This document shows positions 16,263 through 25,320 of a DNA stretch of 61,312 nt, piece by piece (the stretch's first letter is position 1; each line of letters opens with the position of its first letter). Source of the stretch: Peribacillus asahii (GTDB taxonomy: Bacteria > Bacillota > Bacilli > Bacillales > DSM-1321); contig NZ_CP026096.1 in the NCBI RefSeq assembly GCF_004006295.1, positions 1 to 61,312 of the forward strand, in the 5' to 3' direction. A model generated the notes under the pieces. It ran no database searches. It was not told where the DNA came from and saw nothing but the letters and a program-made list of their open reading frames with translations. A program made the translations under genes and the position numbers.

Positions 16263-18455
16263 TTATTTATTATAGGTTTTCTGGTTATTGGAAATTACCT
16301 TCTTTGTTGAATTTCCAAATTCAAATGTAATTGAACCGTCTTTCAATATTAAAGAAGCATCGAATATTTTTTCTGATTTAGACTTCATTCCCTTGATAAT
16401 ACCCGTTTTACCCTTCAAACATAAGTCTTTCACATGCTTTTCTGTAATTTTTTTACCGAGCACTTGTGAAGGGAAAGTCTGTTTACAGCCATTTTCATAT
16501 TCTGAACAACCATAAAAGGATTTTTTGAAACTAATACTCCCTTTTTTACAAGTAGGACATAAAGCTATCTGATCAGCCTTTTGAACAGATTCTATACTTT
16601 TTTCAATAATATCTGAGTTTAATTGCCCAGGCACTTCAGCAATTAATTTATTAATAAATTTTACTATATTTGATAAGAAAGCTTCTTGTGATCCTTTACC
16701 ATTTCCAATTTGCTTTAGATACGCTTCCCATTTTGCAGTCATTGCCGGACTGGACAATAAACTACCTTTGATAGCTTGGCAAAGAATCTTTCCTTTTTCT
16801 GTTACATGTACAATATTCTTTTTGACTTCAATGTAACCTTGCCTTTTAATTGTTTCGATAATACCACTTCGTGTAGCTTCTGTACCAAGGCCTTCAATTT
16901 CCTTTAATATTTCCATATCTTCTTGATCTTCTACAGATTTACCACAAGTCTTCATTAACGGAATGAGCTGTCCCTCTGTATAAAGCTTAGGAGGCGTTGT
17001 AACACCTTCTTTTAATTTGACAACACTTAATACTCTTTCTTCTTTTTCAAGCGCTGGTAAGGTTTGTGTGACCTCGTTTTTATCGTTTTTATCCATCTTC
17101 TCATCATCTTTAAAGATTTCTTTCCAACCTTTACTAATTTCTGTATTACCAGTTGTTTCAAATTCAAGGCCGTTTACGTCTGTAATTATTTTTGTTTCTT
17201 CATAAACATAATCACTATGAAACATAGCTAATGTAGTACGCAGCACTTCATCATAAATATTCTTTTCTTCTTCTGATAAATTGTTCAGAACACTCTCCGA
17301 AGGAATCACTTTTGTAGGCAGAATTGCATAATGTTCTTGAACACGAGATCCATCTACATATCGTTTATTTGGCTCTTTTGAGAAAATTTCAAAAGATACT
17401 CCCATAACCTTTTGGTATGATTCGATGTTACTTGATAAATAAGCAAATTCATTTTCTGTAATGAATTGTGTATCGGTTCGTGGATAAGTTACTAATTTCT
17501 TCTCATAAAGCCCCTGCATGAGTTTTAATACTTGTGCAGGGCTATATTTCCATTTTGTATTTGCTGTAGCTTGTAGGGTAGATAGAGAATGTAGTTTGGG
17601 CGATTTTTTACGTTTTTCTTTTTTTGTTATGGATTTAACAAAACCATTATTTTTTTCTGTTATCTTGTGTTGATCCAGTATGTTTTGTACTTCTTCTTTC
17701 TTATCACTCTTTATTTTTGTCTTCCCCTTGTACTTTCCATTTGTAGCTGTAAAATCAGCTTCAATTTCATAAAAAGGTTTAGGAACAAAATTTTCAATTT
17801 CTAATTGTCTTTGATAAATTAAATACACTAACGGACTTTGAACACGCCCAACAGAAACCCCCTTTTTATCTACAAAACCTTTATTTTGTAAAAGTAAGGT
17901 ATACAGGCGACTGCTATTCATCCCCACTAACCAATCACTTATCTGACGAGTTTTGGCTTCCCTATACATTAATAAATCTTTCTTATTATCCTTTAAATTA
18001 GCAAATCCTTTACGGATTTCATCAACTTCTAAAGAATTAATCCAAAGTCTTTTAATGATTTTATTTTTTGCGCCTGTCATTTGATAAATTGAATAAAAAA
18101 TATTAGAACCTTCGCGATCAATATCTGTAGCATTAATTATGGTATCTGCTGATTTAAATAACTTTGCTACTGTATTGAATTGAGCCTTGACCTCTGATTT
18201 CACTTTATACTCGAAGCGCTCAGGCAATATCGGCAATGAAGATAAACTCCAAGATCCCCATTCTTCTTTATATTCACCTGGTTGTTTCAACTCCACTAAA
18301 TGGCCAATGCCCCATGTAATAATTGCACCAGAAGGAAACGTACTGCATGGATTTAACTCAATATAAGTTTTATCACGTTTTTTGACTGAAAATGCTTCGG
18401 CATAAGCTTTAGCTTGTGATGGCTTCTCTGCCAAAATTATTACACAACTACTCAT
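16263..18455 (-). CDS. topB: DNA topoisomerase III (type IA), plasmid TraI/TrsI type
   Basis: 730 residues. TOPRIM domain at the N-terminus (IILAEKPSQAKAYAEAF; acidic motif ATDIDREGSNIF near residue 110), type IA core with the catalytic tyrosine in VTYPRTDTQFI near residue 324, and a C-terminal zinc-ribbon-like segment CPTCKKG...CSEYENGC near residue 637. It relaxes or decatenates single-stranded regions, and topoisomerases of this type are carried in pSK41/pGO1-like transfer regions. Strong ribosome binding site (AGGAGG) upstream. Convergent with the transfer operon. Confidence 0.95.
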   Translation of the reverse strand: MSSCVIILAEKPSQAKAYAEAFSVKKRDKTYIELNPCSTFPSGAIITWGIGHLVELKQPGEYKEEWGSWSLSSLPILPERFEYKVKSEVKAQFNTVAKLFKSADTIINATDIDREGSNIFYSIYQMTGAKNKIIKRLWINSLEVDEIRKGFANLKDNKKDLLMYREAKTRQISDWLVGMNSSRLYTLLLQNKGFVDKKGVSVGRVQSPLVYLIYQRQLEIENFVPKPFYEIEADFTATNGKYKGKTKIKSDKKEEVQNILDQHKITEKNNGFVKSITKKEKRKKSPKLHSLSTLQATANTKWKYSPAQVLKLMQGLYEKKLVTYPRTDTQFITENEFAYLSSNIESYQKVMGVSFEIFSKEPNKRYVDGSRVQEHYAILPTKVIPSESVLNNLSEEEKNIYDEVLRTTLAMFHSDYVYEETKIITDVNGLEFETTGNTEISKGWKEIFKDDEKMDKNDKNEVTQTLPALEKEERVLSVVKLKEGVTTPPKLYTEGQLIPLMKTCGKSVEDQEDMEILKEIEGLGTEATRSGIIETIKRQGYIEVKKNIVHVTEKGKILCQAIKGSLLSSPAMTAKWEAYLKQIGNGKGSQEAFLSNIVKFINKLIAEVPGQLNSDIIEKSIESVQKADQIALCPTCKKGSISFKKSFYGCSEYENGCKQTFPSQVLGKKITEKHVKDLCLKGKTGIIKGMKSKSEKIFDASLILKDGSITFEFGNSTKKVISNNQKTYNK

Positions 18456-18813
18456 TTTTTAATCCTCCTATTGGATTACTTTTAATTATATTATAACAAA
18501 TATAATTATTTTTTTGCGAATAAATACAATAAATTGTTCATGAATAATAAGATGGGAAAACAATTGTATCTTTTTATCAAACGCAACTAAGCCATTTATC
18601 TTCTAATTATCTATGAGTTACCCATATTTTATGGCGCTGAGAAAAAATATATATTCTACCGAGTACCCTATAAGAATATATATGGTTTTTTAAAGTCTTT
18701 GTCATCAAGGTATGGCGGAGAAACTCATTTTAAGGGAGTTAATTTTTGTTTGACTCATATTGTAGTTTATAGGGGTCCCACTGTTAGCTTGATGACAATG
18801 GGACTTTCTTCCT
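18456..18813. other. Non-coding region with two strong hairpins
   Basis: About 360 bases between two minus-strand genes. Holds an 11-bp AT palindrome ATATATATTCT/AGAATATATAT with a 15-base loop (18646-18682) and a GTCCCACTG/CAATGGGAC hairpin near 18775-18805 with T-rich flank on the plus side, probably terminating the gene that ends at 18814 or a small plus-strand RNA. No convincing gene. Confidence 0.5.
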
Positions 18814-19563
18814 TTAAGTAATATTACTATCAACTAAATTTTGTACTTCCTCAATTAACTCTTTAACAACCTTTTTCCCACCGATAGATTTTAAGGAAAG
18901 GATGTCATTCATAATTTTTTCCTGTAATTGAATAACCTCATTATCTTCATTTTTAAATGAAACAATCATTTGGTTTATAGCATCCCGAATAATATTAGAT
19001 CTTGAGACTTTCTTTCCTACAATGTTAGATACACTATCTTTTATTTGATCTAATAACTTAATTACACTTTTGTCTAATAATATAGGAATTGCTTTTGGAT
19101 CTATTGATTTGTACGACTTTATATATTCAATGTTTGGTGTTTTATAATCATTTAGAACAAATTCTTCAAACGAAAGGTTAATAATATCACCTTTTAATAA
19201 AGTAACAAGCTCTTGATAAACATTAGCATCTAATGTAAAAGAAGTATGCATGGTATCACGAATACGAACAGGCATAGAATTGATTTCATTTATGACATAA
19301 CTAATAACATCTGATCCGGTAATTTTATTACCTTTACTACTGTTATTAATAACTATACGATTTATTTTTCTTCGTTCAATTTCATCTAATCGTATTGGAT
19401 ATATAGAAACATCTTTCGAAATTGATGATTTTATTTCAATGTTATCATTCAAATTTTTAATATATTCTCTGATCTTACGATATCTATAATTTCTCTGGAC
19501 GTTATCATTGAATTTGTTTAGAAGACTGTTTGGTACAGAAAAACCAACTAACTCTTTAGACAT
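18814..19563 (-). CDS. Ribbon-helix-helix-like plasmid protein, 249 residues
   Basis: Start at ATG 19563 behind GAGAGG; an earlier in-frame ATG lacks a ribosome binding site. Three repeats of strand-helix-helix character are visible (VGFSVPNSLLNKFNDN; HTSFTLDANVYQELVTLL; AIPILLDKSVIKLLDQIKDS followed by VSRSNIIRDAINQMI), as in tandem ribbon-helix-helix DNA-binding proteins. Similar in layout to the proteins at 2365 and 20749. No recognised name. Likely a plasmid regulator or partition-type DNA binder. Confidence 0.6.
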   Translation of the reverse strand: MSKELVGFSVPNSLLNKFNDNVQRNYRYRKIREYIKNLNDNIEIKSSISKDVSIYPIRLDEIERRKINRIVINNSSKGNKITGSDVISYVINEINSMPVRIRDTMHTSFTLDANVYQELVTLLKGDIINLSFEEFVLNDYKTPNIEYIKSYKSIDPKAIPILLDKSVIKLLDQIKDSVSNIVGKKVSRSNIIRDAINQMIVSFKNEDNEVIQLQEKIMNDILSLKSIGGKKVVKELIEEVQNLVDSNIT

Positions 19564-19661
19564 ATTTAAACCTCTCATTTTTTAATACATTATAACTTAT
19601 ATAAATAATCAGTTCAATAAAGAGAAAAACATCCTAGTATGGATGCTTAAAATTTTTAAAC

Positions 19662-20231
19662 TTATTTATCTGAAAATAACCATGAGAAGATGCCCTTCTT
19701 TTTTTGGTTAGCAGCTAATTCCTGTTCTGCTTGTCGAGATTCTTGAAAAGCAAGTAAGAACTGTTCGTCACGCTTATTAAGATAATCTGAAATTTGTTTT
19801 TGTTGGTGCTCAATATGCTGCTGCTGTTTTTCTAACTGTTTTACTAAAACTTGATTAAATTGTTCTTGAAGTTCCAATTTATCCTTAATAACTTGTAAAT
19901 CCTTTAGGATTAAATCAGAAACTTCAGGATTTGGTTCAGGTTTTACACCCTTGCCACCAGTGGCAAAGTGATATTCAATTTGTTTAATGGAATAATTTTG
20001 TTCACGGCTTAGTTTCCTAATTAAAAGCAATCTTTCTAATGCTGGCTTATCAAAATAGTGATAGCCATTTTCCCCTTGAATTGTTGGTATGTGTGATTTT
20101 AGTTCGCGCAGCCAATTCCGAACAACACCAGGACTTTCATCAATGTATTTTGCAGCTTCTTTAACAGTTAAACGAACTTCTTCTAAGTTTTCATCAAGGT
20201 TTTCTGAACGTTGGTTTTCAGATTCACTCAT
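19662..20231 (-). CDS. MerR-like DNA-binding protein with coiled coil (DUF3967 type)
   Basis: About 189 residues from the ATG at 20231, preferred because AAAGGA lies 11 bases upstream. A MerR-like helix-turn-helix (LTVKEAAKYIDESPGVVRNW) and wing (GENGYHYFDKPALERLLLIR) are followed by a glutamine-rich coiled coil and a conserved end QKKKGIFSWLFSD. This arrangement is the DUF3967 family known from Bacillus plasmids and resembles RacA-type chromosome anchoring proteins. A possible role in plasmid positioning or regulation is inference. A longer frame up to 20300 lacks a ribosome binding site. Confidence 0.75.
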   Translation of the reverse strand: MSESENQRSENLDENLEEVRLTVKEAAKYIDESPGVVRNWLRELKSHIPTIQGENGYHYFDKPALERLLLIRKLSREQNYSIKQIEYHFATGGKGVKPEPNPEVSDLILKDLQVIKDKLELQEQFNQVLVKQLEKQQQHIEHQQKQISDYLNKRDEQFLLAFQESRQAEQELAANQKKKGIFSWLFSDK

Positions 20232-20527
20232 GTTTTCAACCATCCTTTCAAGATATGTTTCAACATATGTGATTAACAAAGAAGCTTGATAAGAAGCCAT
20301 TTTGAAGTTATGTGAAGAGATTCAATAAAGTTTTCATTCATGTATTGCTCTTATGTTAAAAATTCGGTGTATAAAAAAAATATCCTTTATCGAGCTTTGT
20401 CTATTTTTGTTTCTGAATCTAAGAAAGCACATAAGGGTAAACCTGTGACTATACCTAATAAGAAGCCGTTTTAAAGTTATGTAAAGAGATTCAATTTTTC
20501 ATGTCGAAACTTGTTTAACGGTAATCA

Positions 20528-20712
20528 TTGGGAATGTAAGCGCTTTCTGTTATAATAATAATGGGTTGGATGGCACGTGTGGCTATCATAGTATCTGGCG
20601 TAGGTGGGGCCGATACCGGAAAAGAATATAAGGAAATATAATCATACATAAACAATAAAAAACGAAAGTTTTAAGAAGCCTTGTCAGGCTTCTTAAAACT
20701 TTCGTTTTTTAT
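20528..20712 (+). ncRNA. Probable small RNA gene with strong promoter and terminator
   Basis: A near-ideal promoter, TTGGGA (20528-20533), 17-base spacer, TATAAT (20551-20556), contains TGTAAGCGCTTTCT, 13 of 14 to a CcpA cre site, in the spacer. About 90 bases downstream a 24-bp perfect hairpin with a six-base loop (about 20657-20711) ends in a T-run. Between them only a 23-26 codon frame exists and its ATG lies at or next to the expected transcription start without a ribosome binding site, so an RNA product is more likely. The transcribed part is visibly GC-richer than its surroundings. The terminator also serves the minus-strand gene ending at 20749. Confidence 0.65.
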
Positions 20713-20748
20713 TCTATCGAGGCTGTAGATTACTTCGTTTTAAATTGG

Positions 20749-21507
20749 TCATAAAGTGTTTATGTATTCGCTTAACCGTTCCCTTAATGCATCTTCTCCA
20801 AAACGTTCTTTAAAGTCTTCTATTGACGCTTGAAGTCTCTTTTCAGCAATCAACTTGCTGCCATCGGTGTTTGCTAATTTCCCTATAAGTTGTACCACTA
20901 CATCACGCATCAATGAAGTTCGAGTTATATCTTTTGTATCAAAATCTTTTACATATTCATCAAGTTTATTATAAGCTTCAACATCTATACTAATTCGGAC
21001 CGATTCTACTTCAACTGGTTTCTCTAATAAAAAGTCTCTGTTATCACTTGGCTTATATTCCTCTAAAATAAAACGCTCTATAGCCGCATTTCGATCACGA
21101 AAAGGAACAAATCTTTCAAGTACTTCCTTAGTACCTTTTTCAAAATAAAAACTTGATTTTCGTACTTCACGCTTATCAGAAATTGAATTATCTTGATTTT
21201 GGTTTTCTAGCTTCTCAATTAATTCTTTCATGATATGGCGCATTAAAGAAGAACGATTTGCTGTAAAATTGGCATCTCTAACTTGTTTTACTAATAAATT
21301 AAGCCGACTATCAGTATGCTCATCAAAATGAAATTTCTCCGGTTTTAGTCCTTTGGTGTCTCCTTGATGAATAACACTTAAATCTTCAGGTAATTGATAC
21401 TCGTTCAATACAAAGTTCCTCAGAACTTTAGATTGTAAGGATGAATCCACTAGATTCTTAAATTGCTCCGCTTGCCCCTGAAACAACGAAAAAGACACTT
21501 GTTTCAT
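20749..21507 (-). CDS. Tandem ribbon-helix-helix plasmid protein, 252 residues
   Basis: Two similar halves: residues about 55-100 (KFHFDEHTDSRLNLLVKQVR ... ANRSSLMRHIMKELIEKL) and about 165-215 (VRISIDVEAYNKLDEYVKDF ... ITRTSLMRDVVVQLIGKL). Each has a beta strand and two helices, so the protein carries two ribbon-helix-helix modules that could pair within one chain. Probably a DNA-binding regulator. Ribosome binding site AGGAGCTG upstream. Between it and the next gene upstream is a 260-base gap with a GCTTCGG/CCGAAGC hairpin at about 21670-21692. Confidence 0.65.
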   Translation of the reverse strand: MKQVSFSLFQGQAEQFKNLVDSSLQSKVLRNFVLNEYQLPEDLSVIHQGDTKGLKPEKFHFDEHTDSRLNLLVKQVRDANFTANRSSLMRHIMKELIEKLENQNQDNSISDKREVRKSSFYFEKGTKEVLERFVPFRDRNAAIERFILEEYKPSDNRDFLLEKPVEVESVRISIDVEAYNKLDEYVKDFDTKDITRTSLMRDVVVQLIGKLANTDGSKLIAEKRLQASIEDFKERFGEDALRERLSEYINTL

Positions 21508-21768
21508 AAATAACAGCTCCTATACAATTTTAGCTTCTCCAAACCCTCTACATCTAAATAATACTGCTCAATTTTAGGCACAATTCATTCTCCTTTCCGT
21601 CACATAACGTCTCTGAACCCCATTTAAATAAATTAACATTTTTAATATACCACTTAGACACTTTGTTAATTAAACAAAAAGCTTCGGGGATCAGCCGAAG
21701 CGTAAGTAACATACAATACCCAAACACAAGAGTATTATGAGTTAATTATACCCGACTTTATTTTCTGT

Positions 21769-22275
21769 TTAAACCTTGTTTTTACGTTCAGTTCTAATAA
21801 TCATTGGTTTATTTTTATCGTTTTTGATATATTCTACATACTTTGCAAGATAACTATCAGTAATACGTGTGGGCACATATCCTAATCGAGTACGAATAAT
21901 ATTTTCTACAATAAAAGCTTTTTTAGTAAAAAACATATAATCTTTTCCTGATTGTTCTTCATACTCTTTAAATGCTGCTTCATTATCTTGTTGACTAGCT
22001 TTATAAAATGTATTCATATAACCGTACATATCGCTACGTTCTTTTCTGATTGCTTTAAGCAAATATAAAAGTTCAAAGGTTGATAAAGTCATTAATTCTG
22101 GAGTCGTTTTATCAATATGAACATCCAGAGGAGCTTCATTAACACGTATATCAATCCTTTCCCCATTGTTTTTTACGATTAATGGATCAAGAATCATACA
22201 GCAAAAATCGCAATAATATTGATTGTTCATTTCATTAAATTCAACATTGCTACCGCAATACGGACAAGTTTTCAT
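21769..22275 (-). CDS. Zinc-ribbon protein of unknown function
   Basis: 168 residues. The N-terminus has paired CxxC motifs, MKTCPYCGSN and YYCDFCCMI, a treble-clef or zinc-ribbon module, followed by a helical domain (LSTFELLYLLKAIRKERSDM) and a basic C-terminus. Strong GGGAGG ribosome binding site. Seen as a recurrent hypothetical protein on Bacillus plasmids, but no function is known to me. It lies downstream of the 62-residue membrane protein, separated by a terminator. Confidence 0.65.
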   Translation of the reverse strand: MKTCPYCGSNVEFNEMNNQYYCDFCCMILDPLIVKNNGERIDIRVNEAPLDVHIDKTTPELMTLSTFELLYLLKAIRKERSDMYGYMNTFYKASQQDNEAAFKEYEEQSGKDYMFFTKKAFIVENIIRTRLGYVPTRITDSYLAKYVEYIKNDKNKPMIIRTERKNKV

Positions 22276-22325
22276 TTGACAACCTCCCTTTTTTTATACA
22301 TTGAAAGCGATTTTATTTTTCCGAA

Positions 22326-22350
22326 CCAGCCAGATGAAATCTGGCTGGTC
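22326..22350 (-). terminator. Rho-independent terminator
   Basis: CCAGCCAGAT-GAA-ATCTGGCTGG hairpin between the small membrane protein gene and the zinc-ribbon gene; the minus-strand side runs into a T-rich stretch. Confidence 0.8.
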
Positions 22351-22363
22351 GGATCATAAATGA

Positions 22364-22552
22364 CTATCTCTTATTTTTAATCGTGTCATTAGTTTTTCTC
22401 CTCTTTATAACCTGAAGAATAAGCCAGGATAAAAGAGCCATTAAAATTGAAACATCTAAAACTGATTGAAAAGCCGATCCATAAGGATAATCTCTTACGA
22501 GAAAATAAATTGAAACGAAAATGAGGTAAAACCAATTCCCTTTTCTTTTCAT
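22364..22552 (-). CDS. Small two-pass membrane protein
   Basis: 62 residues with hydrophobic segments at about 8-18 and 27-49 and a basic C-terminus (KRRKTNDTIKNKR). Starts at an ATG downstream of GAAAAG-type weak site. Second gene after the small basic-tailed peptide in the unit that begins at the promoter 22815-22843. Function unknown. Confidence 0.45.
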   Translation of the reverse strand: MKRKGNWFYLIFVSIYFLVRDYPYGSAFQSVLDVSILMALLSWLILQVIKRRKTNDTIKNKR

Positions 22553-22627
22553 AATTAATCAGAAGTGTTATATAATAAGTTTAGGAAGGAAAGACAATCT
22601 ACCTTTCCCCCCTAAGCTCACAATCGC

Positions 22628-22786
22628 TTACTTTCGCTTCCGACGGCGTGGTTTTTTGCGATTTTGAGCTTTTTTGTTTTTAGACCGTAAATTCTTGATG
22701 TCAAGCCAAGTTTTTACGATAGAAAGAATCGAAGCGACTATTCCTAATGCCGTTAAAACGATTCTTAATTCGGTCTCGTATAACAC
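22628..22786 (-). CDS. Small hydrophobic peptide with very basic tail (type I toxin-like)
   Basis: 52 residues starting at GTG behind a near-perfect AAAGGAGGTG. A short acidic start, a single hydrophobic helix (LRIVLTALGIVASILSIVKT), then an extremely basic tail (NRKKPRRRKRK). This shape is that of small membrane toxins of type I toxin-antitoxin systems or of holin-like peptides. No antisense RNA could be located with confidence. Transcribed from the strong promoter at 22815-22843, which is shared in sequence with the promoter of the gene at 26554. A similar peptide is encoded at 38477. Confidence 0.65.
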   Translation of the reverse strand: MLYETELRIVLTALGIVASILSIVKTWLDIKNLRSKNKKAQNRKKPRRRKRK

Positions 22787-22814
22787 TTCTTTTCCACCTC
22801 CTTTCTATATTAAT

Positions 22815-22843
22815 ATTATACCATCTAGACACTATAAGAACAA
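22815..22843 (-). promoter_or_regulatory. Promoter, conserved type with AGTGTCTAGATGG spacer
   Basis: On the minus strand TTGTTC, a 17-base spacer ending AGTGTCTAGATGG, and a perfect TATAAT. The same spacer word occurs in the promoters at 26785-26813 and about 26514-26535, and a variant near 21650. The identity extends beyond the sigma-A boxes, suggesting a shared operator. Confidence 0.75.
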
Positions 22844-22914
22844 GAAGGAAATGCTAATAAACACCAATTTTCTTCACTTTTTTTGTATGTAAAACACATA
22901 TTTTAGCTGCCATT

Positions 22915-23496
22915 GTGCCTAAAGGCAACCTTACGCCTTTAGGCGTTTTAGGCTCTTAAATCTTTATGTTTTGGATGTTCCCCCCCTTGTTTTGAGGTGT
23001 GAGGTAAAGGCTGGGGTGAATTGCGGTAGCAAGAGGGGCTAGCCCCTATATTGCGTAAAAAGATATGGCTAAAGATCAACACAAGAAACGGAAGAACAGG
23101 CGGTTTGGCAGGTACAATGGTTAGAGCAAGCCGAATTCCGAGAATCCTCGTTTTGAGTATGTTCGGCTTGGCGACATGCCTTCACCTGCCAAAATTCTTC
23201 ATGCAAGGGGTAAAGGGTGGAGATTTTTTGAGTGGGTTTCTCAAAAAATACTACCCGAACCTTGCATGAAGAATAGCCTTCTTGGGTGTTGGGGTTGTTT
23301 TTTAAGGTTTTCGGCTCGTTCGGTATGGCGGCGATAGCCGTAAATGGAACAGGAACCTACAGGATGTTAAGAAAGGTGCTTTTCCTTTCTTTACAGGCTG
23401 TGGTTATCGGGCCATTTAATGCCGAAGCGACACTTAAAGACTGTTAGAAAGAGCGATTTTTCTCTTTCTTACAGCCTTTTAGTGCTGCCGCCCAAA
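22915..23496. repeat. Large structured non-coding element, copy A
   Basis: About 580 bases made of consecutive long hairpins: GCCTAAAGG/CCTTTAGGC (22918-22945), TTTGGCAGGT/ACCTGCCAAA (23104-23113 with 23184-23193) enclosing CAAGCCGAA/TTCGGCTTG (23127-23135 with 23162-23170), a 15-bp stem 23194-23208 with 23260-23274 enclosing ATTTTTTGAG/CTCAAAAAAT, and a 193-base 3' module (23304-23496) closed by GGCGGC/GCCGCC. Copy B at 26885-27461 is homologous throughout; copy C at 30455-30644 keeps the 190-base module. No frame inside is conserved as protein. Candidate large RNA or a single-stranded-DNA element. Confidence 0.75.
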
Positions 23497-23632
23497 CTAT
23501 TCTTTGGTTTATTTCTCCCTTCAGAATTGTTATCACTTTCCCCCAAAACAATAAAATAGCCGAAAAGTTTATTCTATAGCATCCAATTCAAGATGCTTTT
23601 TTAATACCAAAAAACCCTATCGAATGACAGGG

Positions 23633-23842
23633 TCAAATAGATTTAGTCATACCGCAATGACGGCATTTACGCAAAAATATATAGTTCTTTACTGAACTTT
23701 CGAAGCGAGCATGGCCACAATTATCACAACGACCACTGATTATATCTGGATATTTTTGATATTCGTAAACAATACTTGTATCATATCCTTTAAACTCTTG
23801 TTTGTTTTCTTCAGACAAGTTAGACCACCTACCTTTATTCAA
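23633..23842 (-). CDS. Small zinc-ribbon protein
   Basis: 69 residues. Two CxxC pairs, GRCDNCGHARF and LRKCRHCGMTKSI, form a probable zinc ribbon after a helical N-terminus. Divergent from the metallopeptidase gene at 23949 across a 106-base gap. Function unknown; may bind nucleic acid or the neighbouring protein. Confidence 0.6.
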   Translation of the reverse strand: MNKGRWSNLSEENKQEFKGYDTSIVYEYQKYPDIISGRCDNCGHARFESSVKNYIFLRKCRHCGMTKSI

Positions 23843-23948
23843 CTAGATTATGATACCAGTAATAGCACTTTGATTAAAGGGTACATTTTTGCAGGTATTT
23901 ATCTTCTTTTGTCGAACTATCGAAAGAAAGACAAAGAGGGGGATGACA

Positions 23949-24914
23949 ATGGATTTGCATGTTCATTTACATGACCGATATATATTACGGGAAGAAGAAC
24001 AGATTATTGATGAACAAACAAAAACTCAGATTCATGAAGCACTTATTAGCTTTATAAGTCAACTAGTTGATATAGGGGAATTATTAATAGAGAACTTAAA
24101 ACATATATATGTAACGAACAATTATACGGAAGAATTAGAGGCTTTTCAAACAAAGCATGGTTTAAACGTTGGACATACGAAGAATGAGATAGGCGAGGGT
24201 TTTGCCATGACTTTGTCCTACATTAACGAGGATGCTGGGGAAGAACAAGCTATATTTCTTAGGGCAGAGGTTTTATTCGGGTTATTTAATGAGGAAGTTC
24301 AAGAGGGTAATAGGCTTTCGAAAAATTTACTTTATCATGAATTAGCGCATGTAAGTGATCATTTACATCAAAAGAGAATGTTTGATAAGAATGAATTTAG
24401 AGATTTAGATTTATTGCCGGCTATATTATATGACCTGTCTCTTCATATTTGGCAAGAATACTACGCTTATCGTAAGGCTGCAACTCTTTTTCCATCAAGC
24501 GATTTTCAACTAGATTCATTTGGGGAGACATTGGATTGGTTCTATGATAGATCAAAACAGTACATAAAGAATTGTAATGGTGATTATGATTATTTAATGA
24601 AGAATATGTATGGCGATGCCGGCTACTTATTTCGTACTGCAGCTTCTATTCATGGAAACTTACAAGGGTTTCAAATAGATGATCTACGGAAACAGGAGAT
24701 GCTAGGTAGTATAATTACTATTTTCGCAAATAACTATTGGGTAGATATCTTTGAAGAACTAGGTATAGAATTAATAAATCTATATAATACGTATCCTAGA
24801 TGGCAAGGATATGAACAATTAGAAAAGCTGAATCAGATTGTCATAAAAACATTTAATCGATTAGGGGTTTTCCCACAGGAAGCTGGAAGTCGGATATTCG
24901 TAGAACTAAAATGA
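23949..24914 (+). CDS. Putative zinc metallopeptidase-like protein (HExxH)
   Basis: 321 residues from the ATG at 23949, which has GAGGGGG six bases upstream. The motif LLYHELAHVSDHLHQ near residue 130 is a classical HExxH zinc site, and EYYAYRKAATLF about 45 residues later could supply the third ligand (glutamate) as in gluzincins. The rest is helical and hydrophilic, no signal peptide, so it acts in the cytoplasm. Family not recognised. On this plasmid such a protein in the region of antirestriction genes could be a host-interaction factor, which is inference. Confidence 0.6.
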   Translation: MDLHVHLHDRYILREEEQIIDEQTKTQIHEALISFISQLVDIGELLIENLKHIYVTNNYTEELEAFQTKHGLNVGHTKNEIGEGFAMTLSYINEDAGEEQAIFLRAEVLFGLFNEEVQEGNRLSKNLLYHELAHVSDHLHQKRMFDKNEFRDLDLLPAILYDLSLHIWQEYYAYRKAATLFPSSDFQLDSFGETLDWFYDRSKQYIKNCNGDYDYLMKNMYGDAGYLFRTAASIHGNLQGFQIDDLRKQEMLGSIITIFANNYWVDIFEELGIELINLYNTYPRWQGYEQLEKLNQIVIKTFNRLGVFPQEAGSRIFVELK

Positions 24915-25076
24915 GATTTTTGAAGAACGAGGATGAAGAATTATCAGCTGAGTGGAAAGTATATTTGTCTATTAATAAAGAGTGGTGGGCATCCATACAT
25001 TGGGTGTTTTTTCTTTTGTCTAAAAGAGTAGTTATATAATGCTTTGTTCTTCTTTGAATAATCTTTCAAGGTTTTA

Positions 25077-25114
25077 GGTTGCATCAGCAACCGTTAGCTG
25101 GCTCGATGCCAGCT
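25077..25114. repeat. Double hairpin with CTCGATG loop
   Basis: GGTTGC-ATCA-GCAACC is followed by AGCTGG-CTCGATG-CCAGCT (25096-25114). It belongs to the two-hairpin family found at 29428-29797 and 30334-30366, in which the stems differ but the seven-base loop is conserved. Confidence 0.6.
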
Positions 25115-25214
25115 TTCTAGTCAAGAAAAAACGGATGTTTTTTCTTCCATTCGCTGAATAAATACCGGATTGAGTTTTCATCTTGAAATACTCATCCGGT
25201 ACTTTCTTTTAAAA

Positions 25215-25304
25215 TTACTCTCTTGTTCTTGCTATATCATAGATAATCAACCCTAAAATACCTGCTCCTATCAATAAAGTCGTGCAAAATAAAATTTCAA
25301 ACAT
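25215..25304 (-). CDS. Small membrane peptide, 29 residues
   Basis: MFEILFCTTLLIGAGILGLI then IYDIARTRE: one hydrophobic helix and a short charged tail. The ATG has AAGGGGGAAA upstream and the gene lies directly downstream of the 61-residue gene, followed by an inverted repeat ACCGGAT/ATCCGGT (about 25168-25202). Size and layout fit a small membrane toxin or regulatory peptide; real translation is likely but unproven. Confidence 0.5.
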   Translation of the reverse strand: MFEILFCTTLLIGAGILGLIIYDIARTRE

Positions 25305-25320
25305 GTTATTTTTCCCCCTT

